Source: Rhododendron vialii
Lineage: Eukaryota; Streptophyta; Magnoliopsida; Ericales; Ericaceae
Assembly (NCBI RefSeq): GCF_030253575.1
Contig: NC_080560.1
Location: 34,461,501-34,525,500, forward strand
DNA length: 64,000 nucleotides
Reading direction: 5' to 3'
Below are positions 37,419 to 53,859 of this stretch, one piece after another. A program made the position numbers and the translations under genes. The notes below the pieces were generated by a model. It ran no database searches. It saw nothing but the letters and a program-made list of their open reading frames with translations, and was not told where the DNA came from. The first letter of the stretch is position 1. Each line of letters begins with the position of its first letter.

Positions 37419-37725
37419 TCAATTGGAGTCGGCTACATGAATTTGTCTACTCCATTGAGCTATGTTGTGATCATGTTCTGTAATATCCAATAAACCTATA
37501 TCCTTTGGAACTAACGCCACTAAAGTCAATTTGGGTCTACCCCTACCCCCTCCCGTAACCAAATCACTCCTCCTAACTATTGCATCTATGATATGCATTA
37601 GTTTATTTTCTCTCATCTTATCTTCGGCGCTACCTCCACGATTCCGCTAAAGTATTCGCTTATAATTCTGTCTCCTAAAGTCTTACCACTCATCCATCTT
37701 AGCATTTAATTTCGGCAACACTTAT
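37419..37725 (-). mobile_element. LINE reverse-transcriptase C-terminal remnant
   Basis: Read on the minus strand, the frames give MLRWMSGKT and EVAPKIR, then RGRPKLTLVALVPKDI and WSRQIHVADSN. These match the C-terminal tail of plant RTE-type LINE polyproteins (pattern MLRWM-G-T, VGVAP, RGRPK-TW, W---I-VADP). The frame is broken by stops. The upstream part of the same LINE lies at 38,479-38,660. Confidence 0.65.
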
Positions 37726-37777
37726 TACTCCTATGTTGTTTCTTACTACTTACTAGCCCAACACTATGTGATATATG

Positions 37778-38478
37778 ACACTAGTGCTTACCCGTGCCTA
37801 CGGCACTACGCACCCTGTTGGAATTACCCGTGCCTAAGGCACTTGCTAGCTAGTGGCTCAAACACTAAATCGATTCATTAGTGTGTAGTATGTGATCCTC
37901 TTCTTAGTGACACGGAAGAGAATTACTCGTGCTTACGACACTCACCAACTAAACTTTTAAGTTAGTTACAAAGAACTATTAATTTGGGATGATGCTATGG
38001 TGTCCCCGATCATTTTGGGGATACCGTAATTTTTGGCATAACTTCACCATTATGAGCATAACTAAAATCCATTACAAGCATAACAGAACCCAAACAAGGC
38101 ATAACCAAGGAATATCCAAAAAACCAATCAAGGCATAACCAAACCCAACCAAGACATAACAAACAAGTTATGCCTTATTATGGTTCTGTTATGCTTGTAA
38201 TGGGTTTTGGTTATACTCATAATGGTTTTGTTATGCCAAAAGTTACGGTGTCCCCAAAATGACCGGAGACACCAAAGTCATTCCCATCAATTTGCGTATA
38301 GGGTTTTGGAATTGGAAGATCGATGCAAAGTTCATTTGCGCAATTACTACAAAGAATGTGGGCACTTACATTACATTTGCAAAGTTCCTTGTCAACCCTT
38401 GGATAAAATGAATCTCATCCCTTCTTTCAACTTGTGTTTGTGTGGTTCCCACACCCTTGTGTTTTATTAGGTAGATAG
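37778..38478. mobile_element. Dispersed element (CTAGTGTTTGTCCGTGCC family), copy 2
   Basis: This copy runs from CTAGTGCTTACCCGTGCC to GTGTTTTATTAGGTAGAT, like the copy at 12,032. It interrupts a LINE remnant and is itself interrupted by a fold-back MITE at 37,987-38,285. Without that insert it would be about 400 bp. Confidence 0.6.
37987..38285. mobile_element. Fold-back MITE with ~9-bp target duplication
   Basis: The ends TGATGCTATGGTGTCCCCG and CGGAGACACCAAAGTCATTC mirror each other, and the arms continue through GGCATAACTTCACCATTATG and CATAATGGTTTTGTTATGCC. The flanks ATTAATTTG and ATCAATTTG form a 9-bp duplication with one mismatch. The uninterrupted sibling at ~12,232 shows the empty site (CTATCAATTTGCG). 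Confidence 0.75.
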
Positions 38479-38660
38479 GTGGCCCTATAGCAATAGGTTA
38501 GAATTTCCCTTTCAACTTTGCGGGTATCCCTGTGGTCGCACAACATTCCTTAAACACTCTGCCACTTTGATCCATCATACTTGTACTCTGTGTTGCATCA
38601 TCCGCAATCTATCCATCCTTACTAACAATTGACCCAAGATACTTAAGACACTCGCTTCTT
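38479..38660 (-). mobile_element. LINE reverse-transcriptase remnant, upstream part
   Basis: Minus-strand frames give ECLKYLGSIVSKDG, then KWQSV and GMLCD in a shifted frame, then PAKLKGKF. This follows the LINE pattern YLGS---DG, KWR-A-GVLCD, P-KLKGKF. There are several frame breaks. The next expected LINE residues (YGTECWA-like, read as YIT-CWASK) appear beyond the inserted element, near 37,740-37,770. Confidence 0.65.
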
Positions 38661-40570
38661 GCTAATTGTTGATTCCTGATTTTTGAGGGGTGCATCAATG
38701 ACAAATTAACACCATCCCTAAGAAATTTTACATGTATTCTCCCTCAGTTCCCTTGATCTCTAAAATCTGCAAAATGCTTCTTAAAAGTCACATTTGATCG
38801 AGTTTGGTAATGACTTCTAACCACTTATGAGTAAGAGTGGAAGGACACCAAACAACAGGGAAATGATATCTTCAGAAAACTTGGCACAATGATTCAGTTT
38901 CAAACCTAATTTGAACATCACAACCTCGGTTGACCCTTTGGTGAAATTCTTAGCAAACCTTGAACCATGGTTGTTGAAGGTTCCACAGCAAGCAAGTAAT
39001 GTTAATTACGGAATGTCTACTCAAGATACTCATAACATCTTTTGATATCAACAGATAGAATTAAATTCGTCATCACCTTCAATGCTTCTCAATGTAGTTC
39101 TCATTCATGAGCCAAAATACCCAGCCATATTTTATTTTGATTCGTCAGGACAAAAATTAAAATGTAGTATATCAACATTGTCTCTGAACCTCGTAACTCC
39201 AACAAGCAACATGTTGTAGACAAGTATTATTAAATTGTGCTGAAGCCCATTCCTATGAGGCGCTTGGTACTTAGTTGAGATCCATCCCTATAAAAGGCAA
39301 GTTGGGAGACCTACTGTGCCCTAAAGGGCAATAGGGTCTGCTACGACATGAAACAGGGCCATTTCATGGCCAAAAACGGACCCCAGGCCATTTTGGTCTG
39401 GTGCTGATTTGGCATTACTGTTCCTTTTCCTTAACATCATTTCCTCATGACTTCATGATTCAGGCTGACATAAAAAGCCTTTCTAACCATTCATATGTCA
39501 ATGTGAGGCTTCAACAAGAACATCAGCAAATGCATATAAAGGATTCCCAAAACGCGGTTCAAGGGGTGGGGGTTTGGGCTCTGTTGTTGGCCATGAAATG
39601 ACGTCGTTCGATAGCACAGCAGACCCATTGCCCTTTAGGTCCCCCAAGTCCAAAAATAATTCAAAGCACATCCCAGAATGAATTGATGGGAGTGAAGACA
39701 ATGACAGACAATCATCACAATACTACACCGATGAAAACAAAATGTCACCGTTTACAAATAGAGGGTAATATTATGCATGGGCATGATAGATTGCAAAAAA
39801 AAATCCACTGCGTTTTACAATATATGGAATTTTAACCGATAACTAACTAACAACACATTTCATTCACCAGTTCGTGGTATCTTAGTCTGTTGTATATATT
39901 GATTCCTTGTAGCAGTCACAAAGGGAATTAAAAACAAGATCAAATACTCTTCAATGTTGCAATTCCCTGTCTCTATTCGTCAAGGCATGCACTTTATTGT
40001 TGAATTGGAACAGTTCCCCAGAGAGATGAATGTATTCTTTCCTCTAACATGTGTGAGGCACACTTTCAAAGGATATCCTAAATTGATCAAATGTCGAGCA
40101 AAGCATTCCAGCCTATGTCTACTAGTTTCCTTTTCCATTGTCCTACTCATGTGGCTTTTATCATGTTCCACATAAATGCCTAGATGATAAAAGGAAAGGA
40201 ATGCAAATAGGTAATTTATGGCAAATTGATAGTGGACTGGCCACCAACATTAGTGTTCTTTCTAGTTTCTGGTTTTTACCTATTGTGCCATAATAGTCAA
40301 TAAAAAAAACAAGAAGTAGCGGCAACATGGATCTAATTGAATACTTTCAATTCCTGTGCCATTATCCTTTGTTGTTGGTTTAACTTTAGCAAAGTATTCC
40401 ATAAAAACACAAACTTCAAAAAGCATACAACTATGGAGATTATTGCCCCTTAAATTTTACAACAATGATATGGATGGCACAATCAACATGATAATACTAA
40501 GGGCATGGTGCTTAAGGAAAGAAACATTGAAATGGCAAAAGGTATAACAACAATTTATCATACCTTCCTC
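38661..40570. other. Intergenic, no gene recognised
   Basis: Short frames only. The stretch 39,230-39,700 is somewhat GC-richer and contains CCTAAAGGGCAATAGGGTC, mirrored by CCATTGCCCTTTAGG about 300 bp later, and GGCCATTTCATGGCC. An old inverted-repeat element is therefore possible. Confidence 0.4.
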
Positions 40571-40577
40571 TCTTTCG

Positions 40578-41770
40578 TTACTCATTAAGGTAAGTCGGCA
40601 TATTTTTAAATGCATTAGGTGAAACTAAGCTCTCCACATAGACGTCTGCTTGGTGAAAATAATGAATGCCACAAATTAAAGGATGCTTGAGTGTATGGTC
40701 TATGAGATCATAAACGAAAAATACCCCATTAAGATTAATCAAAACCCCACCATCCTTCATATACCACAATGGTCTTGAGTGCCGAATTGGTTGGGGCTCT
40801 GGCAAGTATGGCATACTGATCAATTTAGTCCATCACTCTTTCCTGCCATATTCATTCATTACCCACATATCAAAGCTAAAAGCATACTCACAAACAGCAC
40901 ATAGGCATCCTCTCAAAGCCCTAACAGATAGCAATGAACACTCCTTCCCAAACTTCCCAAAATCAGGTTTTGGAATTTCCCTGTATGTCTCCTCCCCTAA
41001 GTCAAGGGCTATGATAACGCAAGAGTTATTGTTGAGATTTGTAGCGGACCAATGAATTGATCCATTCACAAGCTTGCTTGATTCCATGGGCCGAAACATA
41101 ATCAAATTGCTAGGGAAACCCCCAATCCTACTCCACGAATCAGTTTTTAAGGAATAAACCTTGACTTTTAGTGGACCTTTGGCAAAAGCAACTCTAATCA
41201 CCTTGTAATCATCATTGGAGGAGTCATATCCAAACCCATAAGAAAACCCAAAATTAGCTCCTTCCCCGAAAGACGGCAAAATGTGGCTTTCTCTAGTCGA
41301 TGGATTCCATATGTAAAAATTGTCAACCAATTTTTCATAATAATAAATACATACCAGCCCGTCACATGAGCCCACAATCCCAACACCCCGTCGCAGAGTC
41401 TTGAATGGGTAATAGAGATCTACTGCACGACCATATGGCTCATGAAAAAATGAGCGTAAAGAACACGATTTGAGATCATGATACTGGTACCGTATAATGA
41501 CCATCCAATTGTTAATGTTGTCATCCTTGGTCACAAGACTGAGGTGCTTTTTCCAAATTGAGGCTCATATATTATGGTGCACCAAGATTTGCATATGCTT
41601 ATGAACCGAACCAATGACTTGACAGGTAATCGCAATAGAATCTCAATGATGAGTTCCTGAGGGAGATCAGGCAATTTGAATAATTCTCCACATGGAGGGA
41701 TTTCTAGCTGTTTTTTTGGAGTTTATTTAGGAAATTGTTGGTTTTTTGAACGGCTGTTTTCGGCGGCCAT
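40578..41770 (-). pseudogene. F-box/F-box-associated gene with three disabling changes
   Basis: From ATG at 41770 the frame reads MAAENSRSKNQQFPK and meets TAA at 41723-41725. The same frame then gives a good F-box (LPDLPQELIIEILLRLPVKS, LVRFISICKSW). Around 41,549-41,554 a one-base change shifts the frame (QFG-KKHLSLVTKDDN expected). The F-box-associated half follows intact for 233 codons (GSCDGLVCIYYYE, IWNPSTRES, GFGYDSSNDDYKVIRV, VKVYSLKTDSW). A TGA at 40833-40835 then replaces a probable Ser codon before WTKLISMPYLPEPQ, and the frame ends at 40578. An intact gene would encode an SCF ubiquitin-ligase substrate receptor. Assembly errors could mimic some of the breaks, but three make a pseudogene more likely. 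Confidence 0.8.
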
Positions 41771-42740
41771 GAATTGGGACGATATAGGGTAGCAGAAGTG
41801 ACAGTTGATTTGGGGATTTAGGGTTTCATCCCGAGATGGTGAATAGAAAGGGAAAGAATCAGTAGCAAAAGGAAAGTGAACCAGAGGGTGGGTGATATGG
41901 GTTTAAATGCTTTCGTTACGTTTCCAAATCACGGCACCTGGAAGCGACCAATTAAATCAAGGCTCTGGTTGTTAACTAAATAAACATACACTTGCTGCTC
42001 GCATTTACGTCCATGTGTGGGGAGTTGGCATGGTTCCTTTATTGCTTCGGATAACAGCAGGTTTCGCCAATGCCAATATTGTTGTGATCTTCTTATAGAC
42101 TTCAAGTTTCCAACTCAAACACACCAAGTGCAATAGAGTTACAGTTGTTCAAAGAAAAAATTCACCGATGATTTAATCCTGCATTTTTTTACAAATTTGT
42201 GGAGAAGTGTGTTGTCCAATAGAAGCTCCTATCAAATCTACCTTCATTAGAAAATCATAATTGTCGAAACTCGCAAGTACTAAACACACTTAGCAATATT
42301 GTCATATTCTTATCAAATCCGCACTCAAAACATGTTTAGGTAACTTACAGTGCATGCACAAACATCATACATAGAAGCCTGAGTTTACAATGAAATCGTG
42401 ATATAGTTGACTATGGAACCTCGTATCATGTCAGAAGCTCTGCTAAGCTACTTGTTCAATTAGTACTTTGCACCATTACATAGTGGATGGATTCACCAAA
42501 AATTGACCCCAGCTCATTCAAATGATTGGGACCATAGGATTAGAGGCATTTTAAAAAAAGAACTAGTTGGCATTATCCAAGTTTAAATTACAGAGTGAGA
42601 ATCAATATCCACCACCTAGAAACAGTAAAACTTTTTACAACCAAGTTTTGAGAAGATGTTAGCTATGAACAAGTAGGCAAGGTAATTAACTCGCTAGCGA
42701 CTTCATACAGAAGAAACTGTATTCGCGCTTCGCGCTTGCG

Positions 42741-42743
<3 letters not shown>

Positions 42744-42787
<44 letters not shown>
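42744..42787 (+). repeat. (GA)n microsatellite
   Basis: About 22 uninterrupted GA units. It may mark the leader of a minus-strand transcript, but no gene was found beside it. From 42,800 to 44,800 the sequence holds only the possible small element at 43,256. Confidence 0.8.
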
Positions 42788-42789
<2 letters not shown>

Positions 42790-43255
42790 ACCATGTCTCT
42801 TCACAATCAATTTAATAATACAGCTAAAAAATATAAGTTAGGGGAAAAATAACACTAAAAGTTGCATGAAAACTGTCTTAATTTTGTTGGTCTTCTAGTT
42901 CTATAAACATGGACAACTAGCAAGCCATTACAACCCAGGTCAATTGACATCAAAGCTCATAGCACCAATTTTAATTCAAACATCTAAATAAAAACAGATC
43001 ATTGCATCAGAATTATTATCAAAATAAACAACATAGACTTGTAACTAAGATAATCCATATTACTTATCTGCCCATTCTTCTTCGAAACTGTCTTTTGTCC
43101 TTCATATTGCCGCTAAGTCGCACTGCAAGCAAGACAAGGCGAAGCAAGGCTCACTACATGGTTCGGAGTCATGAGCCAAAATCCCTGCAGGTTCCATCAC
43201 AAGTATCAAACATAAGTAACTTCATGAGACCTAAGAAATAGTCAAGAGTTTGAGG

Positions 43256-43458
43256 GGCCTACTTGTCAGGGCTTATTAATCCTTCAGAAATAGTGCAGGT
43301 TGAACACATTGATATCATGAGGAAGGTTGGGCTCCAAGGATGACTTGTTTCTTTACTCAATCTTTGCTGCAACTGTTGTGACCAACTAAGACTGTGCCAG
43401 CACTTCATAATCATCAAGTATGAGCTATTAGGATATATAGGCCCTGACAAGTGACACC
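43256..43458. mobile_element. Possible small inverted-end element
   Basis: GCCTACTTGTCAGGGCTTAT at the left is mirrored by ATAGGCCCTGACAAGTGAC at the right, about 200 bp apart. The interior shows no recognised protein. No target duplication was identified. Confidence 0.4.
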
Positions 43459-44830
43459 CATTAAAACTTGGCTTAGTACTATGGCAGTGGTAGGGTTAAA
43501 TGAACCAAGTTAAAAGTCCAAACTCAACTCGCTTGTGGCCTGTTAGAAGCTCGTCTGAACTGAACTTATTATCTTAAGCAAACGTGAATTTCTTGAGCTT
43601 TTGGCTCAAATTCGGCTCGATAATGGGTGAAAAGCCTAAGCTACTTGAACTTCGCAGGTGATGGAGTAGAATAGCCTGATTTCTCAAGGAGGAAGACAAT
43701 GAAAAGGCATAAATCTAACTGGTTGGAACACTCACAGCACGTTAGCTAGGGTGCTGACCGTTCAACCAGGTTGCACAAACAGGAGCAAAAACCAAATTAC
43801 AATTTGCATCTCATATTCTATGAGACCGTAAAAGTTTTAGGATTCTGTATCCACGTAAAAAGTTTAATCAGAGTACATGTATTAAACTTCTAACAGTCGT
43901 TAAGTTCAACTAAGGATGGTCTGATCAACATGCGAATCCAAAGACAAATAAAGCAAGTTGTGAATCACAAAACTAAAATGTAGGATAGACAATAGAGATA
44001 GATCTCAATCCCAATTTTTTGATGATTGCTCGAAGTCCAAGCAGCAACTGCTACAAAAGCAATACAACTGATGCAGGTAACCTTTTTGTTATTCCATCTT
44101 TGTTTTTGCCCGAAAATCTCTTGCATTCACTTGCTGTTCAAAAAACAAAATAACTATTAACAAGAAAGCCTTGGGAGTCACTTCAATTAGTAGACATGTT
44201 ATCGCTGTGATGAAATGTGGGGGAAAAAATCAATCTTTATAAATATAAAATTGTAGAACATGCTTGGGATGTCCTAGTGTTGCATAAAAAAATTCAATTA
44301 CACAACATTCCAACTGTAAAGTGTTATGTAACTTACAGAATGTTTTCAGCAATAATAAACAGATAATGTAAGTAAAGTTAAGGCTGTGATTGACAGTTGA
44401 CAATTGGCACTGGATATTCCAGATAATGAGTAATAGGGTATAGTCTTTGGCCACATAAACCAACAAACAAATAAGGTATTATATACTTGGAGATATATTT
44501 AAACAAAAGTCAGAAAAACAACAAAACATACTATAAAACAAAACAAAACAAAAACAGAGAAGGCCCCTTTTTGAAGAAAAGAAAGAAGTCTAATGAAACG
44601 TCTTTTTGTTTCATCACAGAGTAGTATCTCAATTGCGCTGTATACATGCAAGCTAACATAATGATTGATTATAACATTGAAAAGATACAACTTGAAGGGG
44701 AAAAGAAGGACAACAGGTATAAAAACCATAATTTACCATTTCCGCTCCTTCCTTCCCTTCCCGGCATTACTAAGAATTTGAGATTGTTAGAAGGGATTTA
44801 GCAAACTGAGGTTTTCCGAAAAGGACATTG

Positions 44831-45620
44831 TTAAGTTCTGGGCATCCAAGGAATCTGTAAATTGCTACATGTTCTGTTTTTCAAAAGGTAAATCGCTAAG
44901 ATATCACTTTCTACGGCCACCAAGACGACTTTGCCATTCTTCAACAGAGGCAAGGGACTCAACCACTTCCCTGCAGGTTTGGTTTGGCGTATATGTTTAG
45001 TGAAAGACTCAACATTGTAAAAATCAGTGATCAAGCATAAGCTATAATTCTACCAAGGTTTTAGACATCAGCACTGGCTGCTACGTAGCGCATCGGTTTT
45101 TCGGCTCTCCCATACCATTACTCTCTCATATATCGGTGATACAAGAAATTGGCACGTGTATGCCGTTTCCCAATGCATATTGCTTCATATCCGTTTTTTT
45201 CCCGCTTCATCGCCACTACAGCCGATACTTACGGCTTTATGTGATTTTGTGCCAAATATAATTATAGAACATTCATAACCGCTACACCGGATTCCCGTGA
45301 TATCTCTGCCATCGTAAGCGTTTATCTTGATACATGCATAGGCGTGTTTTCACCTAGTAGCCCAACTCTAGCACAGCTTCTCTCCTTCGCCACGTCGAAA
45401 GAAACTATCTTGCATTTATCAGGTGAATCTTGTAAAATATACAGTCCATCTGAGAAAATTCCATTAAATCGTACCTTCTCTTATGAATTGTCTTAAAGAC
45501 TCCGCCAGGGAAGTCTTCAATCTGTTTCCAAGGACTAGTTCTCAATGAACAATATAACCAAACTTCCAGTAGATGACATAAGTAGATGGATCATAACCAA
45601 TACCCATAACCAAAACTGAG
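44831..45620 (-). pseudogene. Decayed F-box-associated gene fragment
   Basis: Minus-strand pieces in several frames read GYDPSTYVIYWKFG, SLRTSPWKQIEDFPGG (45,481-45,549), GLYILQDSPDK, CKIVSFDVAKE (to about 45,345), and after a gap TKPAGKWLSPLPLLKNGKVV (44,831-45,034). These are successive blocks of the F-box-associated domain. About 300 bp between 45,040 and 45,345 do not fit and carry repeat-like sequence (ATATCGGTGATAC), so an insertion is likely. The F-box itself was not found. It is close to, but different from, the pseudogene at 40,578. Confidence 0.6.
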
Positions 45621-45689
45621 CTTTTCAACTGTGAAACTAAGCGTTAATGCTTTCTCTTCGGGTTAATGCTTACTCTTCTGGCACGAAAA

Positions 45690-45830
45690 CGGAGGAGGAA
45701 CCCCAAGGGGTTGGCCTGGTGATGTTGGACTTGGAATTTAGGTGTTTGCTCCCTCCTAAGGTTTTAGGTTCGTTTCTCCTAGCAACACTGGGCCCTCACG
45801 CGTAAGGGTGTGAAACGGCTATGGGAGGAG
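45690..45830 (+). mobile_element. SINE-like, tRNA-derived sequence
   Basis: GGGTTGGCCTGGTGAT (from ~45,709) serves as an A-box-like motif and GGTTCGTTTCTCC (45,768-45,780) as a B-box, followed by CACTGGGCCCTCACGCG. This is the arrangement of plant tRNA-derived SINEs. Confidence 0.45.
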
Positions 45831-46601
45831 CTGAAATGCGCGCAAACTGAACCGCGATGCCTGCATTACAAAAAAAATAGAAAAAGAAAAGAAAACAGAG
45901 GAAGAATCATTCCACAAATCCCAAAGAAGAACTTTTTGATGATCTAAACTACATTCCATTGAATATATTTCAGCCGCAGAATTGAGACATGGGGATCGGA
46001 GAAGCAATGAGAATTACAAGACTAGGGTTTTGGGAGGATATCTGCGACTAGGATTTTTCTTGTGGGAGTCTTTGGCATTGGAACTCTTTGATGACCACTA
46101 CAAAACATTCTTCTTCTTCTTCGTCACCATCTCAATTTGCTCTGCAAAACTAGGGTTCATGGTTTGTTGTTCTTAGAAGAATGCTTAATCTAGGGTTTAT
46201 GGAGTAATTACTATTAAACCGGGTAAATAAAAAGGAGTAAAACAAATCTGAAATCACCAATTTATGTGACCAGATGGCCGTAAGGTTTCAGTAAGTGGCC
46301 GCAATTTGAGAAATCGTGGCCGCAACCACAAAGTTTGGGTATGAGGCCGCAAAGTTATTGTAGATGGCTAAAAAGTTTTGGTACGTGGCCGCGAGGTCAT
46401 ATATGTTTTTTTGAACAGAGCGAGGTCATATATTTGGCTGCAATATAAATTTGGAGATCAAAATTCTAAAAATAACGATCATGTCTCATTTTTCATAAAA
46501 AACAGGAAAAATTAAATAAAAGAGAAAGTAAATTATAAAATTTCTCAGTTAATATGGAGAATTGGTGGCAAGTGCAATTTTGTTCACAATCTTTAAAAAG
46601 G

Positions 46602-46943
46602 ATGAATATTACCCTCCCTCGCATTGGTTGAAATGGTGTGGACCCCACTACAAAGTGATGTCAACAAAATGATGTCATGCTTATCATGCAATACATTTTT
46701 TTGGCAAAGATGCTACTCACATAACAATCTAAACACAACAACTTACACAACCTCTCACATATATGTGGGGCCCACACATAGTAGTGTGTGTGGAGCCCAC
46801 ATGCATGTGAAAGGTTGTGTAAGTTGTTGTGTTTGGATTGTTGTATGAGTATCATTTTTATTTTTTTGGTAAGCATGACATTATTTTATGATAGGGTCTA
46901 CATCATTTTCAACCAGTAGGAAGGAGAGTAATATTCACCCTCT
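46602..46943. mobile_element. Fold-back element carrying a second fold-back element
   Basis: The outer arms are GGATGAATATTACCCTCC... (46,602) and ...GGAGAGTAATATTCACCC (to ~46,943). Inside, a second perfect-looking hairpin centred near 46,783 pairs AACACAACAACTTACACAAC with GTTGTGTAAGTTGTTGTGTT, plus GTGGGGCCCACAC. The outer turn is displaced by the inner element, showing nesting. No gene is encoded. Confidence 0.6.
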
Positions 46944-47304
46944 TAAGTGGAGGGTGAACAAAACTCAATTCTAAATTGGCCTCTAAAATACTACTACTGG
47001 ACATGGCTTGGTGAGAGATGATTTGAGGAAGGGCTGCAAATGAACTGAGTAACTCGCAAATTCGGCTCGACTCATGCTCTATTTGGCTCGTTAAGGGACG
47101 TTTGATTCGATTAAAAAAGTTCGTTTCATAAATGTCTAATCTCGACTTATTAAGGACTCGACTCTTTAAGACTTGAGCCAAACTCAAGTTAAAATTTTTG
47201 ACTTGTTTACTAAATGAGTCGAACTCCGGGAGACGTGGCACCACGAGGTCGTAGTTATAACAAAGGTGTATGCGGGAACTTCACCGTAATACTCCCAACA
47301 GTAA

Positions 47305-47668
47305 GGGCGTGTTTGATAAGAGGTTTGGGAAAATGGATTGGATTAATAATCCTATAGAGCTCGTAATACCTTGATTGATAAGGTTTTTGTGAGTGGGACA
47401 AATGGGGTATTAGCACTACCATGGGGTGTTACTACAATTCCATCCCCGTGGGATTGAGCAAACCAAGTATAAAAACTCACGTCAATTCCAATGTTAATCC
47501 TAGCCAAAACAAACATGTTATTTATGATCCTACAATCGAATTCTATGCAAAACAAACATGAATAAATGATTTATTCCCTCATTAATAATCACACCTCATT
47601 CTCAAAGTCAATCCTAATCCCATCCCATTACGAATTCCCCAAAACAAAACGTGTAATCAAACACGCCC
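47305..47668. mobile_element. Tourist-type (PIF/Harbinger) MITE upstream of RPL23
   Basis: The ends GGGCGTGTTTGATAAG and GTAATCAAACACGCCC are inverted repeats flanked by TAA on each side (47302-47304, 47669-47671). The length is 364 bp. It is non-coding. Confidence 0.75.
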
Positions 47669-47687
47669 TAAAGATTGAGTCGCAGCC

Positions 47688-47980
47688 AGCCATGTACAGA
47701 TATGGTTTTTTGTGTCAGTCTCGGGTTCTGCTGAAGCAAATTTGGATGATTCGTAAACGTCTTTATTGATATCGATATCGGATTGAGATGATTTTGTACA
47801 GGAGCCGTAAACAATATGTTTTGAACAAACAAGAGCCGTAAATAATATGTTTTGAACAAAATGAGCAGTATTTTGAACAAAATGAGCAGCTCCGATCATC
47901 TTTGCGGTACATGAGACGGGCGCAAAAACCATATGTGTACTCCACTGCTGTGCAGCTGTACCATTAGCAGCTCTCTACTC
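47688..47980. mobile_element. Decayed MULE-type fold-back element abutting the RPL23 promoter
   Basis: The sequence GAAGCAAATTTGGATGATTC, GATATCGGATTGAGATGATT, TTTTGAACAAAATGAGCAG, CTCCGATCATCTTTGCGG and the GTACCATTAGCAG...CTACTC end follows the right half of the element at 26,546-26,944. The left arm is mostly lost, and TTTTGAACAAA is triplicated. The terminal CTACTC stops at 47,980, three bases before the first telo-box. Confidence 0.7.
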
Positions 47981-47982
47981 CC

Positions 47983-48054
47983 AAACCCTAGTTTTTAGCC
48001 CCTCGCTATAAGACCCGCGCCAAACCCTAATCGCTCCGCACTCGTCAGCCGAAA
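47983..48054 (+). promoter_or_regulatory. RPL23 core promoter: two telo-boxes and TATA-like box
   Basis: AAACCCTAG (47983) and AAACCCTAA (48022) are telo-boxes, the element typical of plant ribosomal-protein and snoRNA-host promoters. TATAAG occurs at 48007-48012. The leader before the ATG at 48055 must be very short. No TGGGCC/T site II element was seen nearby, which is unusual for this gene class. Confidence 0.65.
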
Positions 48055-53230
<5,176 letters not shown>

Positions 53231-53365
53231 AGCTGTTACTTCTTGTCTTGGAAGTCCCTGTTGATGGAAAGGTTTTATGTTTTTCTTAAATTTTGTTAGG
53301 ACAGTTGTAGGCTCTAGTTTTGCTGGAAGGTGATTGAGATGTGTTTTAGCGGGCATTTTAGATCG

Positions 53366-53527
53366 TACAAATGTTATTGTTTGCGATATTCCATTGTTTC
53401 ATTTGGCTGTTTAAACTTCCAGTTTTCAAAATTGGTTTCAGATTTGTACAAATGTTATTGTTTGCGATATTCCATTGTTTCATTTGGCTGTTTAAACTTC
53501 CAGTTTTCAAAATTGGTTTCAGATTTG
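53366..53527 (+). repeat. Perfect 81-bp tandem duplication after RPL23
   Basis: ACAAATGTTATTGTTTGCGA begins units at 53367 and 53448, and the two are identical through TTGGTTTCAGATTTGT. They lie 136-297 bp after the stop codon and are probably within the 3' UTR. The identity means a recent event, or an assembly artefact. Confidence 0.85.
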
Positions 53528-53859
53528 TCTCCGGTACATTGTTGCAAGCTTTGAAAACCTGGATGCAGGTGGAGCCCAATGGTTTTTTCTAAATCTTACT
53601 ACGTTGCTATTTGCAAATGAAACGCTGGATTATTTTGCCATTGATGTTCAACATCGATTCAGGATATTGGAATGTCGTCTTAGATTTGGGATATTGGAAT
53701 GTCGTCTTAGAAATTTGCATCTTTTTCGACTTGTGGTGGTAAATGGGAGTAATACCAAATTTGGGATGCCAATTTCTGTTAAAGGCTTATATGGTATTTT
53801 AGCATCTCCAAATTTATTATCAACGACCCTCATCTCTACCCTTGATGTCAAATTGTAAT

